From positions 1-64,000 of the forward strand of contig CAZHBB010000001.1 in assembly GCA_964530185.1 (NCBI GenBank): DNA of 64,000 nucleotides. The letters run 5' to 3'. Positions 15,403 to 24,252 of this stretch are shown piece by piece. A program made the translations under genes and the position numbers. Under the pieces are notes generated by a model that saw only the letters and a program-made list of their open reading frames with translations, was not told the origin of the DNA and did no database searches. This DNA comes from PWVB01 sp964530185. GTDB lineage: Bacteria; Chloroflexota; Anaerolineae; B4-G1; SLSP01. Within the stretch, counting starts at the first letter, position 1, and every line of letters begins with the position of its first letter.

Positions 15403-16737
15403 GTGGGGATGGGCGTTAATATCAAGAGGATGAAGAGAGAAAAGCAGAGAGGGCAGGACCGTACCTGGGCAACGCTCAGCTTTGTGTCCGGGGCGCTGGT
15501 TGGGTGGCTGTATGTGCGTCCACGAACCCGGGGCCTGACGTCGAATCTTATAGCCTATGGGTTGAAAATCCTCGGGGCCGCTTTTTCCCCTGTGCTGGTG
15601 CTTTCGGGGGCACTGAGTGCATGGTTGGCCGCTCGTTCGGGGGATCGTGCCGCGGGCCTGGCAGGCAACATGGCTGCCCTGTTGGGCATCCACTTTATTC
15701 GGCGTGTGACCGCTCCGCAGCGTAGCCTTGAGCGCACATTTGGTACGGGCCTGGCTCAGGTACAGGGCGAGGAGCGGAGTGCTGCAACGAGGATGCAGCA
15801 CCGGGGGCTGAGACATCGTTGGATGCCTGGGCAGGTTGTGACCCATCCTCGACCTGTGGTGGTTCGCGATGTGGGGTTCGCGACGGTGCCGGGCACGCAA
15901 CGCGAGTTGCTCTGCGATCTATGGCTGCCGGCTCCTGAGGTGCCGCGCTCGGGCCTGGGGGTGATCTATTTGCACGGTGGCGCGTGGCAGTCTTTCGACA
16001 AGGATGTGATGACCCGTCCCTTCTTTCGTCACCTGACGGTCCAGGGCCATGTGGTGATGGATGTGGCCTATCGCCTGGCGCGTGAGACGGACATGCGCGG
16101 GATGCTGGGGGACGTCAAGCGTGCTGTGACATGGATGAAGGCCAATAGTGCGGCTTTGGGTATCAACCCCGAGCGAGTGATCCTCTCGGGTGGGTCGGCC
16201 GGGGGACATCTGGCCCTTTTGGCGGGTTTCACGCCCAACGATCGAGACATGGAACCAGTGGATGTCCAGGGGGCCGATACCTCGGTGCGGGGTATTCTGG
16301 CCTACTACCCGGTTGCCGATCTGCGCACGTTGAACACCTATTGGTCCGAGCAGTCTATGCATCCTATCGCGACGGTATTGGGGCAGATGCTGGGGTATTT
16401 CCCCAGCGAGGGTTATCTGACGTGGTCCAGATTGGTGCGCAAGCTTTTCGGTGGCTCTCTGGATGAGATTGACCAGGACCTGCTGCGGTTTTCTCCCGTC
16501 GCCCACGTGGGGCCACACTGCCCGCCCACGATGATCGTGCAGGGCCTACACGATCACGTGATTCCTGTGGCTGATGTGTTTGCCCTCCATGCTGCCCTGA
16601 GGACCGTGGGTTGCCGTGCGGTCTTGGTGACCTTACCACAGGTCGAACATGCCTTCGACATGGTAGGGCTGCAGATCTCACCCCCAGCTCAGGCGGCGCT
16701 CTATGAGGTCGACAGGTTCCTTGCCCTTCTGACTTGA
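15403..16737 (+). CDS. Membrane-anchored alpha/beta hydrolase (esterase-like)
   Basis: 444 residues. The N-terminal 110 residues hold one or two hydrophobic segments (around residues 22-38 and 52-70), and the rest is an alpha/beta hydrolase of the BD-FAE/hormone-sensitive-lipase type. The oxyanion-hole motif is YLHGGAWQS, the nucleophile elbow GGSAGGHLALLA carries the Ser, and the catalytic Asp and His lie in GLHDHVIP and VEHAFDM. It probably hydrolyses an ester at the cell surface or membrane. The start is uncertain: GTG here, with an ATG two codons later also usable. It stands alone between metK and the sugar operon. Confidence 0.75.
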   Translation: MGMGVNIKRMKREKQRGQDRTWATLSFVSGALVGWLYVRPRTRGLTSNLIAYGLKILGAAFSPVLVLSGALSAWLAARSGDRAAGLAGNMAALLGIHFIRRVTAPQRSLERTFGTGLAQVQGEERSAATRMQHRGLRHRWMPGQVVTHPRPVVVRDVGFATVPGTQRELLCDLWLPAPEVPRSGLGVIYLHGGAWQSFDKDVMTRPFFRHLTVQGHVVMDVAYRLARETDMRGMLGDVKRAVTWMKANSAALGINPERVILSGGSAGGHLALLAGFTPNDRDMEPVDVQGADTSVRGILAYYPVADLRTLNTYWSEQSMHPIATVLGQMLGYFPSEGYLTWSRLVRKLFGGSLDEIDQDLLRFSPVAHVGPHCPPTMIVQGLHDHVIPVADVFALHAALRTVGCRAVLVTLPQVEHAFDMVGLQISPPAQAALYEVDRFLALLT

Positions 16738-16989
16738 GTGAGCTCCGACAAGGTCGTGTCGCACTCACCATAACTGCCTCTGGCATGGAAACCAACCCCG
16801 TCGGAGAGGCAGTGGCCCTTACTCCCTTCCAGTGTGACGATCATACCTGTGGATAGTGGTGGCCCCTCTTTACGTGCCTGTCCCTAAGGGCGGGCGGACG
16901 CTGTACCCAGGTATCTTGTGGGCTGACAGGCTGATTCTATAATGGCACCCGCACACGGGGAAACGATCGTTCAAGTGCGGAGGTGCACG

Positions 16990-18138
16990 ATGACGGCAGG
17001 GAAACACCCTCTACGGGTAGCGATTGTGGGAACGGCGCGTCGATCTGGGTATATGTACGGGCCGATCCTCAAAGCATTGCCGGACGAAGTCGAATTGGTC
17101 TCTGTGTGGGGGCGTAGTGAGGGGTCTGCCCAGCGCCTTGGCGAGCAGCTTGGTGTCCCATGGTACACTGACCTGGATCGGATGATTCGGGAGACCTCCC
17201 CGGAGATCGGTATTGTATCGGTGGCCTATCAAGCCAACGGCGTTGTGGGTTTGATGGCGATCGAGCATGGGTTGCATGTCCTGCTAGAGACACCCATCGC
17301 CCATGACCTGAAAGAAGCCGATGCTATTATACAGGGTGCGGAAGAGCGCGGACTCAAGATTGAGGTCGCCGAGCAGTTTCACCGACGTCCGTTGGAGCAA
17401 CTCAAGCTGAAGCTGATCGTTTCCGGCCTCTTTGGCAAGGTGTATATGTCGTTCAGTGATTATGCGGGGCACGGATATCATGGTATCAGCGTGATGCGAA
17501 GCTACCTGGGATTCGATGCCCGACCTGTGCGGGTGGTCGGTGCCGTGCAGAGCTACGATCTCGCGCCCCACTGGTCGATGTTAGCCGACACTTTCGGGCC
17601 CCGACAGGAGACGCAGGAACATGGCATCGTTTTCTTCGAGGATGGACGGCTTGGGATCTTTCACTGGACGGACGTAGGATATGACTCGGCACTGCGTTGG
17701 TGGCGGAGCAGTCGTTTCATGGCAGAGAAGGGCATGGGCATCACTGTTGGGGTGGGGTTGGATGTGGAGGAGCGTCTCTCGCTCCTGGCCCCAGGCGGGG
17801 AGGGCCCCCATTTCATCACTGTGGAGCGGCGGTGGGAACGCTGTGATGGCGGTGCCCTGGTGGCTCTGGTGGCGCATACGGGGGATCCAGACCTGCCCAT
17901 CGTCCGTTGGGAAAATCCCTTCAGGCCCAAAGTGCCTGGCGGTGGGCCTCAGTGGCATGATGACGAGATCGGTGTGGCTGGTTGCCTGATGAGCCTGGTG
18001 AACGCGGTGCGCACGGGTGGCTCACCGACGTATGGGCCTTATCAGGCACGGTTGGATCAAGAGTTGATCCTGGCGATCCGCAGGTCCGCGGCGGCCGGTG
18101 GTGAGCCCGTCCAACTACCCCTGCATGACGAGGGCTGA
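16990..18138 (+). CDS. Gfo/Idh/MocA family oxidoreductase
   Basis: 382-residue NAD(P)-dependent sugar dehydrogenase-like protein. The N-terminal Rossmann fold starts at VAIVGTARRSGYMYGPIL, an atypical glycine motif. The usual EKP signature reads ETP (LLETPIAHDLKEADAI), so the conserved Lys is lost. The C-terminal half is the typical alpha/beta dimerisation domain. GGAGGTG lies just before the ATG. A perfect TATAAT (16938-16943) lies about 50 bases upstream as a possible promoter, with a poor -35. It is the first gene of a close-packed run that continues with the tandem aldolase. Loss of the Lys may mean altered chemistry or a non-catalytic role. Confidence 0.8.
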   Translation: MTAGKHPLRVAIVGTARRSGYMYGPILKALPDEVELVSVWGRSEGSAQRLGEQLGVPWYTDLDRMIRETSPEIGIVSVAYQANGVVGLMAIEHGLHVLLETPIAHDLKEADAIIQGAEERGLKIEVAEQFHRRPLEQLKLKLIVSGLFGKVYMSFSDYAGHGYHGISVMRSYLGFDARPVRVVGAVQSYDLAPHWSMLADTFGPRQETQEHGIVFFEDGRLGIFHWTDVGYDSALRWWRSSRFMAEKGMGITVGVGLDVEERLSLLAPGGEGPHFITVERRWERCDGGALVALVAHTGDPDLPIVRWENPFRPKVPGGGPQWHDDEIGVAGCLMSLVNAVRTGGSPTYGPYQARLDQELILAIRRSAAAGGEPVQLPLHDEG

Positions 18139-18149
18139 GGAGGGAGATT

Positions 18150-19436
18150 GTGCGATTTGATCTGTTGGCCCCTGCTGAGCAGATTGTGACCATTATGCGG
18201 CGGATCTATGGCTATGGCATGACCACGACGTCGGGCGGCAATCTCTCGCTCCTGGATGCTGAGGGTGACATGTGGATCACGCCAGCCGGGATCGACAAAG
18301 GGGCTCTGATCCCGGAGGACATCGTGTGCGTGAGAGCCGATGGTAGGATCGAGGGACGTCATCCTCCTTCCTCGGAGTATCCGTTTCACCGTGCGATCTA
18401 CGCCGCCCGGCCCGATATCCGCGCGGTCGTGCATGCGCACCCGCCAGCGTTGGTCTCATTCAGCATTGTGCGTCAGATCCCTAATACGCGGATTATCCCG
18501 CAGGCCCATGATGTCTGCGGCACCGTGGGGTATGCGCCTTATGCGCTACCGGGGAGCCGCCGCCTGGGCGATCTTATCGCCGAGACATTCGCACAGGACG
18601 TCGATGTTGTGTTGCTGGAAAACCACGGCGTTGTCAGCGGCGGCGGGGACCTCCTGGCTGCTTTCCAGCGGTTTGAGACGTTGGATTTCTGTGCACGGAC
18701 GCTGATTCGGGCCCGGACCCTGGGCGAGATCCATTCATTGACGGAGGAAGAGATCTCGCAATCCAGGGAACGTGGCCGTAGGCTGCCCAAGTTCAGGCCA
18801 AAGCTCCGTACGACACGAGAGTTGGTCCTGCGGAAGAAGATCGTCGACATCGTCCACCGGGCCTATGATCAACGGCTGATGACCAGCACGGAAGGCACGG
18901 TGTCAGCCCGTATCGACGAGAAAAGCTTCTTGATCACGCCGTACGGGGCAGATCGCCGTTATCTGGATATCGAGGACGTCGTATTGATCAGCCATGGGCG
19001 GCGTGAGCGGAGGAAGACGCCCAGCCGGGCGGTCCGCCTGCATATGACGATCTACGATGAGCATCCAGAGATCGGGGCTTTGATCACCGCCCAGAGCCCT
19101 AGTGCCACGGCTTTTAGTGTGACAGGCCGCAAATTCGACACTCGCACTATCCCGGAGAGCTATCTGATCCTGCGGGATGTGCCGCTTGTGCCCTACGGGG
19201 AACAGTTTGGAGAGGGGAAGGGCCTTTCGTCCCGTCTCTCTCCTCAGACCCCAGTCCTGTTGTTGCAGAACGATGCGGTCCTTACCACGGGCAGGGACTT
19301 GCCGGAGGCCTTCGACCGGCTGGAGGTGGCGGAGTTCAGCGCACGGGCCCTGATTGATACAGCACCCATAGGACAGATGGTGCCTATCGGCGAACAGGCT
19401 CTGGCTGAGCTTGAGGCGAAGTTCCTCTCGGGATGA
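18150..19436 (+). CDS. Tandem class II aldolase/adducin protein with degenerate second domain
   Basis: 428 residues made of two class II aldolase domains. The first has the catalytic Glu76 and the zinc ligands His95, His97 (VVHAHPP) and His159 (ENHGVV), as in L-fuculose- and L-rhamnulose-1-phosphate aldolases. In the second the equivalent residues are Ala294, Thr313, Gln315 and Asp375, so it cannot bind zinc the same way. Single-domain relatives are about 210-230 residues. GTG is the start, 7 bases after GAGGAGGG and 11 bases after the preceding gene. The first domain probably cleaves a phosphorylated deoxy-sugar; the second may be structural or regulatory. Confidence 0.85.
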   Translation: MRFDLLAPAEQIVTIMRRIYGYGMTTTSGGNLSLLDAEGDMWITPAGIDKGALIPEDIVCVRADGRIEGRHPPSSEYPFHRAIYAARPDIRAVVHAHPPALVSFSIVRQIPNTRIIPQAHDVCGTVGYAPYALPGSRRLGDLIAETFAQDVDVVLLENHGVVSGGGDLLAAFQRFETLDFCARTLIRARTLGEIHSLTEEEISQSRERGRRLPKFRPKLRTTRELVLRKKIVDIVHRAYDQRLMTSTEGTVSARIDEKSFLITPYGADRRYLDIEDVVLISHGRRERRKTPSRAVRLHMTIYDEHPEIGALITAQSPSATAFSVTGRKFDTRTIPESYLILRDVPLVPYGEQFGEGKGLSSRLSPQTPVLLLQNDAVLTTGRDLPEAFDRLEVAEFSARALIDTAPIGQMVPIGEQALAELEAKFLSG

Positions 19437-19495
19437 GTTACGGGCCATGGATGATGGCTCGACGAACATGAACGTGATGGGGAGGAAAATGGCGT

Positions 19496-20494
19496 ATGGA
19501 GTATCGCGTGCTGGGTGAGAGTGAGTTGGCGGTCAGTGCGATCTGCATGGGGTGTTGGGCATTGGCCGGTGACCGTATGTGGGGACCTCAGGATGAGGAA
19601 GAGGCCATTGCTGCATTGCGGACAGCGGTCGAGGTGGGAATCAATTTCTTCGACACCGCCGAGGGGTACGGGAATGGGCGCTCTGAGTCCATATTGGGGC
19701 GTGCGTTTCGCGATATCCGTGACAAAGTTGTGATCGCAACCAAGGTATCGACGTCGCACATGCGCCCTGCTGATCTGCGTCGTGCATGTGAGAACAGTCT
19801 GCGACGGTTGCAGACGGATTACATCGACATCTACTATCTCCACTGGCCCAGTCGTGAGGTACCCTTCAGCGAGACGATGGGGGAGATGGCCCGCCTGCAG
19901 TCCGAGGGTAAAGTACGGTGGGTCGGTTGCTCCAACTTTGGTAAACAAGATCTGAAGGCCCTGTTGCAGGTGGGGCGGGTGGAGGTGAACCAACTGGCCT
20001 ACAGTCTGCTCTTCCGGGCGATCGAGTATGAGATTGCGCCTGTGTGTATGGAGAACCATGTGAGCATCGCGGCGTACAGTCCTTTGCTGCATGGGATCCT
20101 GACCGGGAAGTTCGCGTCTCTGGACGAGATCCCTGATGCGCGGGCTCGTACGCGGCATTTCTCCTCGGCGCGTCGTCCATTGACGCGGCATGGTGAACCG
20201 GGAGCCGAGGCGGAGACCGCTGAGGCGTTGCGGCGGATCCGCGATATCTGCGATCAGGCCGGCCTTCCTATGGCACAGGTGGCTCTGGCTTGGGTTCTGG
20301 CGCAACCGGGTGTGGCGACGGTGGTGGCTGGAGCACGTAGACCGGAGCAGGTGCGTGCCAACGCGGAGGCCGCGTCGCTCAGGCTTTCCGGGGATGTGTT
20401 AGAGGCACTTAGAGAGGCGACTGATCCCTTGAAAGCCAAGCTGGGTCCCAATGCGGACATGTGGCAGGGGGGGATGAACAGTCGGATCCGTTGA
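19496..20494 (+). CDS. Aldo/keto reductase
   Basis: 332-residue TIM-barrel oxidoreductase using NAD(P)H. The catalytic tetrad is visible: Asp and Tyr in FFDTAEGYGNGRSE, Lys in IATKVS, His in YYLHWPS. The C-terminal cofactor segment VVAGARRPEQVRANA is typical of the AKR11/AKR12-like group that acts on sugars and aldehydes. GGGGAGG precedes the ATG. It lies 59 bases after the tandem aldolase and 35 bases before a second Gfo/Idh/MocA gene, so it is probably part of one catabolic operon. The substrate is not assigned. Confidence 0.87.
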   Translation: MEYRVLGESELAVSAICMGCWALAGDRMWGPQDEEEAIAALRTAVEVGINFFDTAEGYGNGRSESILGRAFRDIRDKVVIATKVSTSHMRPADLRRACENSLRRLQTDYIDIYYLHWPSREVPFSETMGEMARLQSEGKVRWVGCSNFGKQDLKALLQVGRVEVNQLAYSLLFRAIEYEIAPVCMENHVSIAAYSPLLHGILTGKFASLDEIPDARARTRHFSSARRPLTRHGEPGAEAETAEALRRIRDICDQAGLPMAQVALAWVLAQPGVATVVAGARRPEQVRANAEAASLRLSGDVLEALREATDPLKAKLGPNADMWQGGMNSRIR

Positions 20495-20529
20495 AGCTGC
20501 GGAGTGCGAGACTAACTTGGGAGGTGGTT

Positions 20530-21531
20530 ATGCTAAAAGTAGGGATTGCAGGGCTGGGTGGCATGGGCCGAGTGCATGCGGCTCGGTACGCACAACTGCC
20601 TGACGTTCAGGTCGTGGCTGTTGCGGACATCGACCCGGAGCGGCTTGAGGCGAGTTCGAGCATCACCATCAATCTGGGGGACACCAGCAAGCAGCTCGGT
20701 CTCGATCAAGTGCAGCGGTACCCTGACGCCGCTACGTTGATCCGAGAGGCTCAGGTGGACGTGGTCGATATCTGTCTGCCGTCTGATCTCCACGCCGAGA
20801 CAGCCTGCCAGGCAATGGAGGCCGGGCACCATGTGTTGTGTGAGAAGCCCATGGCGCTGAACGTCGAGGACGCGGATCGTATGATCGCGGTGGCTCAGGA
20901 AACGGGGCGGCTACTCATGGTAGCTCAGGTCCTTCGATTTTGGCCGGAGTATGTGGCTCTCCGTGCCACGATTGAGGAAGGGACCTATGGAGCGCTTCGT
21001 TCGTTGAACATGTGGCGCATGGGAGGTCGTCCTGGCTGGTCTCCTGACAACTGGTTCCTCGACCCATCTCGCAGTGGCGGCGCGATCCTTGATCTTCACA
21101 TCCATGACGTAGATTGGGTGCAGGCGACGCTAGGATGGCCCGATGACCTGTGGGTCTCTGCCCGTCAGACAGCCGTGGCGAAGACCTATGATGTGATCCA
21201 TGCGCTGTTCAGTTATCGTGATGGTCCACAGGTACACATGCATGCTGGGTGGGCTTCCGCGCAGATCCCATTTGTGGCTGGATATGAGGCCTGGTTCGAC
21301 AGGGCCTTCGTGCGTTTTGCCAACGGGGATCTCCAGGTCTTTGCAGACCCAGAGCGCGTTGCCCCTCAGCCACTAGCCTATGAGTCTGGGGATGGCTATC
21401 TGAACGAAATCGCTTACTTCCTTGACTGTGTGGCCCACGATCGGCCTCCGATGCGCTGTATGCCTGAGTCAACTCGGGATTCGATCGCGCTGATCGAGGC
21501 AGAATTGGCTTTTGTGGCGAAGTTCGGTTGA
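20530..21531 (+). CDS. Gfo/Idh/MocA family oxidoreductase
   Basis: 333-residue sugar or inositol dehydrogenase-like protein. The dinucleotide-binding motif GIAGLGGMGRVHAARY opens the protein, and the signature Lys is present in VLCEKPMALNVEDAD. GGAILDLHIHDVDW carries the conserved Asp/His of the active site. GGGAGGTGG precedes the ATG by 3 bases; the open frame extends upstream into the previous gene and is not used. With the aldo/keto reductase before it and a sugar isomerase 29 bases after, it likely oxidises a sugar intermediate. Substrate unknown. Confidence 0.88.
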   Translation: MLKVGIAGLGGMGRVHAARYAQLPDVQVVAVADIDPERLEASSSITINLGDTSKQLGLDQVQRYPDAATLIREAQVDVVDICLPSDLHAETACQAMEAGHHVLCEKPMALNVEDADRMIAVAQETGRLLMVAQVLRFWPEYVALRATIEEGTYGALRSLNMWRMGGRPGWSPDNWFLDPSRSGGAILDLHIHDVDWVQATLGWPDDLWVSARQTAVAKTYDVIHALFSYRDGPQVHMHAGWASAQIPFVAGYEAWFDRAFVRFANGDLQVFADPERVAPQPLAYESGDGYLNEIAYFLDCVAHDRPPMRCMPESTRDSIALIEAELAFVAKFG

Positions 21532-21560
21532 GTGAAATACCAAGAGTTAAGGAGGACATG

Positions 21561-22382
21561 ATGACGAAGATCAAATTAGGGGTCATGGCCCCATTGGAGA
21601 AAGGACCAGAAGTTACCATTCGTGACGTGCATGACTTTGGGCTTCCCACGTGTCAGGTGGTATGTTGGGACCGCAGCCTGCTGCGCCCAGACGTCGCGGA
21701 CCAGCTTCGAGAGGCGGCAGACCGTTATGGGGTTGAGATCACGACGCTGTGGACGGGGTTACCCGGCCCCCATGTCTGGGACTTCGTGAAAGGGCCAGTT
21801 TCCATAGGCCTTGTGCCGCCGGAGTACCGCGCGGAGCGTGTGGCAACCCTGAAGGAAGGGGCTGACTTCGCCGCGCGGATTGGCATCCCCAGTATCACTA
21901 CCCACGCGGGCTTCATCCCCGAGAATCTGACCGACCCTCTGTATCCCGGCGTCCTGGATGCGCTGCGCGAGGTGGCTGAGTACTGTGGGGCGTTGGGGTT
22001 GGAGTTTTGGTTCGAATCCGGACAGGAGACCCCTGTCGTACTTCTACGGGTGATCGAGGATCTGGGCCTGGCCAATCTGGGCATCAATCTCGACCCGGCG
22101 AATTTGCTCATGTACGGCAAGGCCAATCCGGTCGACGCTCTGGACGTTGTAGGGATCTATGTGCGGGGCGTCCATGCGAAGGACGGTGAATATCCCACTA
22201 ATGGGCGCCAACTGGGTGTGGAGAAACCATTGGGAGAGGGTCGAGTTAATTTCCCCGCCTTCGTGAGCAAGCTAAAGGCCTTAGGATACCAGGGTGCATT
22301 GACGATCGAGCGAGAGATCAGTGGCCCTCAACAGATCGCTGACATTAAGGCGGCGATCGCTTACCTGTCCGCTCTGCTTTAA
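21561..22382 (+). CDS. Sugar phosphate isomerase/epimerase family protein
   Basis: 273-residue xylose-isomerase-like TIM barrel (AP_endonuc_2 superfamily). Metal-ligand acidic and His residues are seen in GLEFWFESGQETP, NLGINLDPANLLMYG, VRGVHAKDGEYP and TIEREISGP, which match the two Glu, Asp and His positions of this family. Such enzymes epimerise or isomerise free sugars or keto-acids with a divalent metal. AAGGAGG lies 5 bases before the chosen ATG; an ATG directly before it is too close. It ends the tightly spaced run that started with the first Gfo/Idh gene. Specific substrate unknown. Confidence 0.85.
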   Translation: MTKIKLGVMAPLEKGPEVTIRDVHDFGLPTCQVVCWDRSLLRPDVADQLREAADRYGVEITTLWTGLPGPHVWDFVKGPVSIGLVPPEYRAERVATLKEGADFAARIGIPSITTHAGFIPENLTDPLYPGVLDALREVAEYCGALGLEFWFESGQETPVVLLRVIEDLGLANLGINLDPANLLMYGKANPVDALDVVGIYVRGVHAKDGEYPTNGRQLGVEKPLGEGRVNFPAFVSKLKALGYQGALTIEREISGPQQIADIKAAIAYLSALL

Positions 22383-22700
22383 GCGCGAGGCGATCCCTCT
22401 GACGGTATGGACGCGGCTCGGATCAGGGACTATGAGGTTGAACCTGATGTGTCCTTCCCGGGCCGCGTTGTCTCTTGCAGGGGCAGGGAGACGTCGGTGT
22501 TCATACCTGGCTCCTCTATTCCTGCAAATGTAAGGCCTGGGAACGCCCGGATGTGCTTTGCTGACCAGACGGCATGATGGGCGTCAACGAGTGGGTGATG
22601 ATTTGCTCGTTGTGGGCCAGACACGGAGTGGTTGCCAACATCAGTATGGTTTGCGTCACGCGATGTACATCCCAATAACACCCTGGTCCCTGGAAGACCT
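22383..22700. other. Intergenic region without recognised features
   Basis: No gene, strong promoter or convincing hairpin is seen in these 318 bases between the isomerase and the transporter gene. A start codon at 22632 in frame with the transporter exists, but the hydrophobic protein begins only later. Confidence 0.4.
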
Positions 22701-24026
22701 ATGCTGAGAACCCTTGGCGCGAGAGTACGCACATGGACCCGCAGTCGTCTGGTACCCTTGATCAGGGGCCCTAAGTCGGACCATGTCCAGCAACGGAATA
22801 TCTGGCACCTCTACCAGGACCTGCTCTGGTTGGGCTTCGCCTCGGCGGCCAGCACGTACATCAATGTCTACGCGATCCGGCTGGGCGCTACGAAGGAGCT
22901 GTTAGGCCTCCGGGCGTCAATCCCCAGCCTGTTAGTGGTGCTCTTGCGGATCCCTGCGGCCCGTCTTATTGAGCGGACGGCTGACCGCAAGCGGCTCATC
23001 GTCTGGAGTCTGACGGCCTCGCGGCTGGTGTACTTGCTGCTCTTCCTCCTGCCTTGGCTGGCGGCCCTCCCTGGCCTGCGCCAGATCCCCCCAGCCACTC
23101 TGCTGGTGGCTGTGGTCGTGACGATGGGTATCCCCAGCATTCTGGCCGCAGCCGGTTGGGACACTTTCTTCGCCGACGTTGTGCCGGTCGGAGAGCGAGC
23201 ACGTGTGGTCAGCGTGCGCAGTATGGTGACCAACTTGATGATGCTGACCATCGTGCCTGTGATGGGGAGCGTTCTTGAGGCGCTGCGTTTCCCGGTCAAT
23301 TATCAGATTATCTTCCTGGCGGCGTTCGCAGGTGCCATGGCCAGCGTGTGGCATGTCAACCAGATCCACGTAGCCCCGGCCAAAGTGAGCGCAGCTCGTT
23401 CCGAGCCGTTGAACCTCAGGGGCGCCTGGAAGATCATGCAGGGATCACGCGCGTTTTCCGTGTTGCTTTGGGGGACCTTCGTGTATCAGTGGGCCATCTC
23501 GTTGGCGTCGCCGCTGTTCAACATCTACTTCATCGAGGATCTTGGGGCGACTGAGAGCTGGATCGGCTGGCGCGCGACGTTGGCCAGCCTGATCTCCATC
23601 CTGGCTTACCGTTTCTGGCCCCGGGTGATTGAGAAACATGGGGAACGCACCGTATTGCTGCGGACGGCCCCCTTGATGTTGTTGTTCCCGCTCTTTACAG
23701 GGCTGACGCGTTCGCTTACCCTCCAGTTCTTGATCGTCATCATCCCTCGTATCTTTGGGTCAGCGGTGATGCTCACCCGTTACAGTCTCCTGTTGAGGGA
23801 TTCTCCGCCCGATCGGCGTCCTAGCTACATTGCGATCTATGCGATCCTGGTCAACGTCGCTGCCTTTGTGGCACCTTTGGTCGGGACAAGCCTGTCTGAG
23901 TATATTGGGATCACTGGCGTTTTCTTCGCCTCTGCTGTGTTGCGGCTCGCCGCCGCGTTGATATACCAACGATTACCTGATGGCCCTGGCTCTTCTACTG
24001 GTGAGGCGACGCCCGAGCCGGCGTGA
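22701..24026 (+). CDS. MFS transporter
   Basis: 441-residue membrane protein with about 12 predicted helices in two halves, matching the major facilitator fold. The loop between helices 2 and 3 reads RIPAARLIERTADRKRLI, a form of the GxxxDRxGRR-type motif A. Likely role is import or export of a sugar, sugar acid or oligosaccharide, because it follows sugar-metabolism genes. GGAAG lies 6 bases before this ATG; a start 69 bases upstream is possible but would add a polar tail. No close family is recognised, so the substrate is open. Confidence 0.75.
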   Translation: MLRTLGARVRTWTRSRLVPLIRGPKSDHVQQRNIWHLYQDLLWLGFASAASTYINVYAIRLGATKELLGLRASIPSLLVVLLRIPAARLIERTADRKRLIVWSLTASRLVYLLLFLLPWLAALPGLRQIPPATLLVAVVVTMGIPSILAAAGWDTFFADVVPVGERARVVSVRSMVTNLMMLTIVPVMGSVLEALRFPVNYQIIFLAAFAGAMASVWHVNQIHVAPAKVSAARSEPLNLRGAWKIMQGSRAFSVLLWGTFVYQWAISLASPLFNIYFIEDLGATESWIGWRATLASLISILAYRFWPRVIEKHGERTVLLRTAPLMLLFPLFTGLTRSLTLQFLIVIIPRIFGSAVMLTRYSLLLRDSPPDRRPSYIAIYAILVNVAAFVAPLVGTSLSEYIGITGVFFASAVLRLAAALIYQRLPDGPGSSTGEATPEPA

Positions 24027-24130
24027 GTGAGGGCTCACTATCTTTATGTATCGTCGTTTTCCCCTCCCTAGAAAATGGGTGAAGCTCATAGCCTACCATA
24101 CTTCTCGGTGTGCTAGGCGTCTGAGGGGAT

Positions 24131-24185
24131 TGTGAACGCTCACAGCGTGTGATATGGTTGCCAGAGTGCAATGAGATGTTATACT
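24131..24185 (+). promoter_or_regulatory. Promoter with LacI-like operator before the FtsX-type permease
   Basis: TGTGAACGCTCACA (24131-24144) is a near-perfect dyad very close to the ideal lac operator core TGTGAGCGCTCACA. Fourteen bases later comes a plausible promoter: TTGCCA (24158-24163), 16 bases, TATACT (24180-24185). The next start codon is 68 bases after the -10. Control by a LacI/GalR-family regulator encoded outside the window is an inference. Confidence 0.45.
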
Positions 24186-24252
24186 TGTTGTTTGGTTGCC
24201 AAGATTTCCTTGTTGGGTAGCAGAAAAAAAACTTGTACTCGAGGCTAGTGGG

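Noticed and set aside
22005..22025. GGTTCGAATCC, a tRNA T-loop-like sequence
   Set aside because: It lies inside the isomerase coding region and no acceptor stem, anticodon arm or D-arm can be folded around it.
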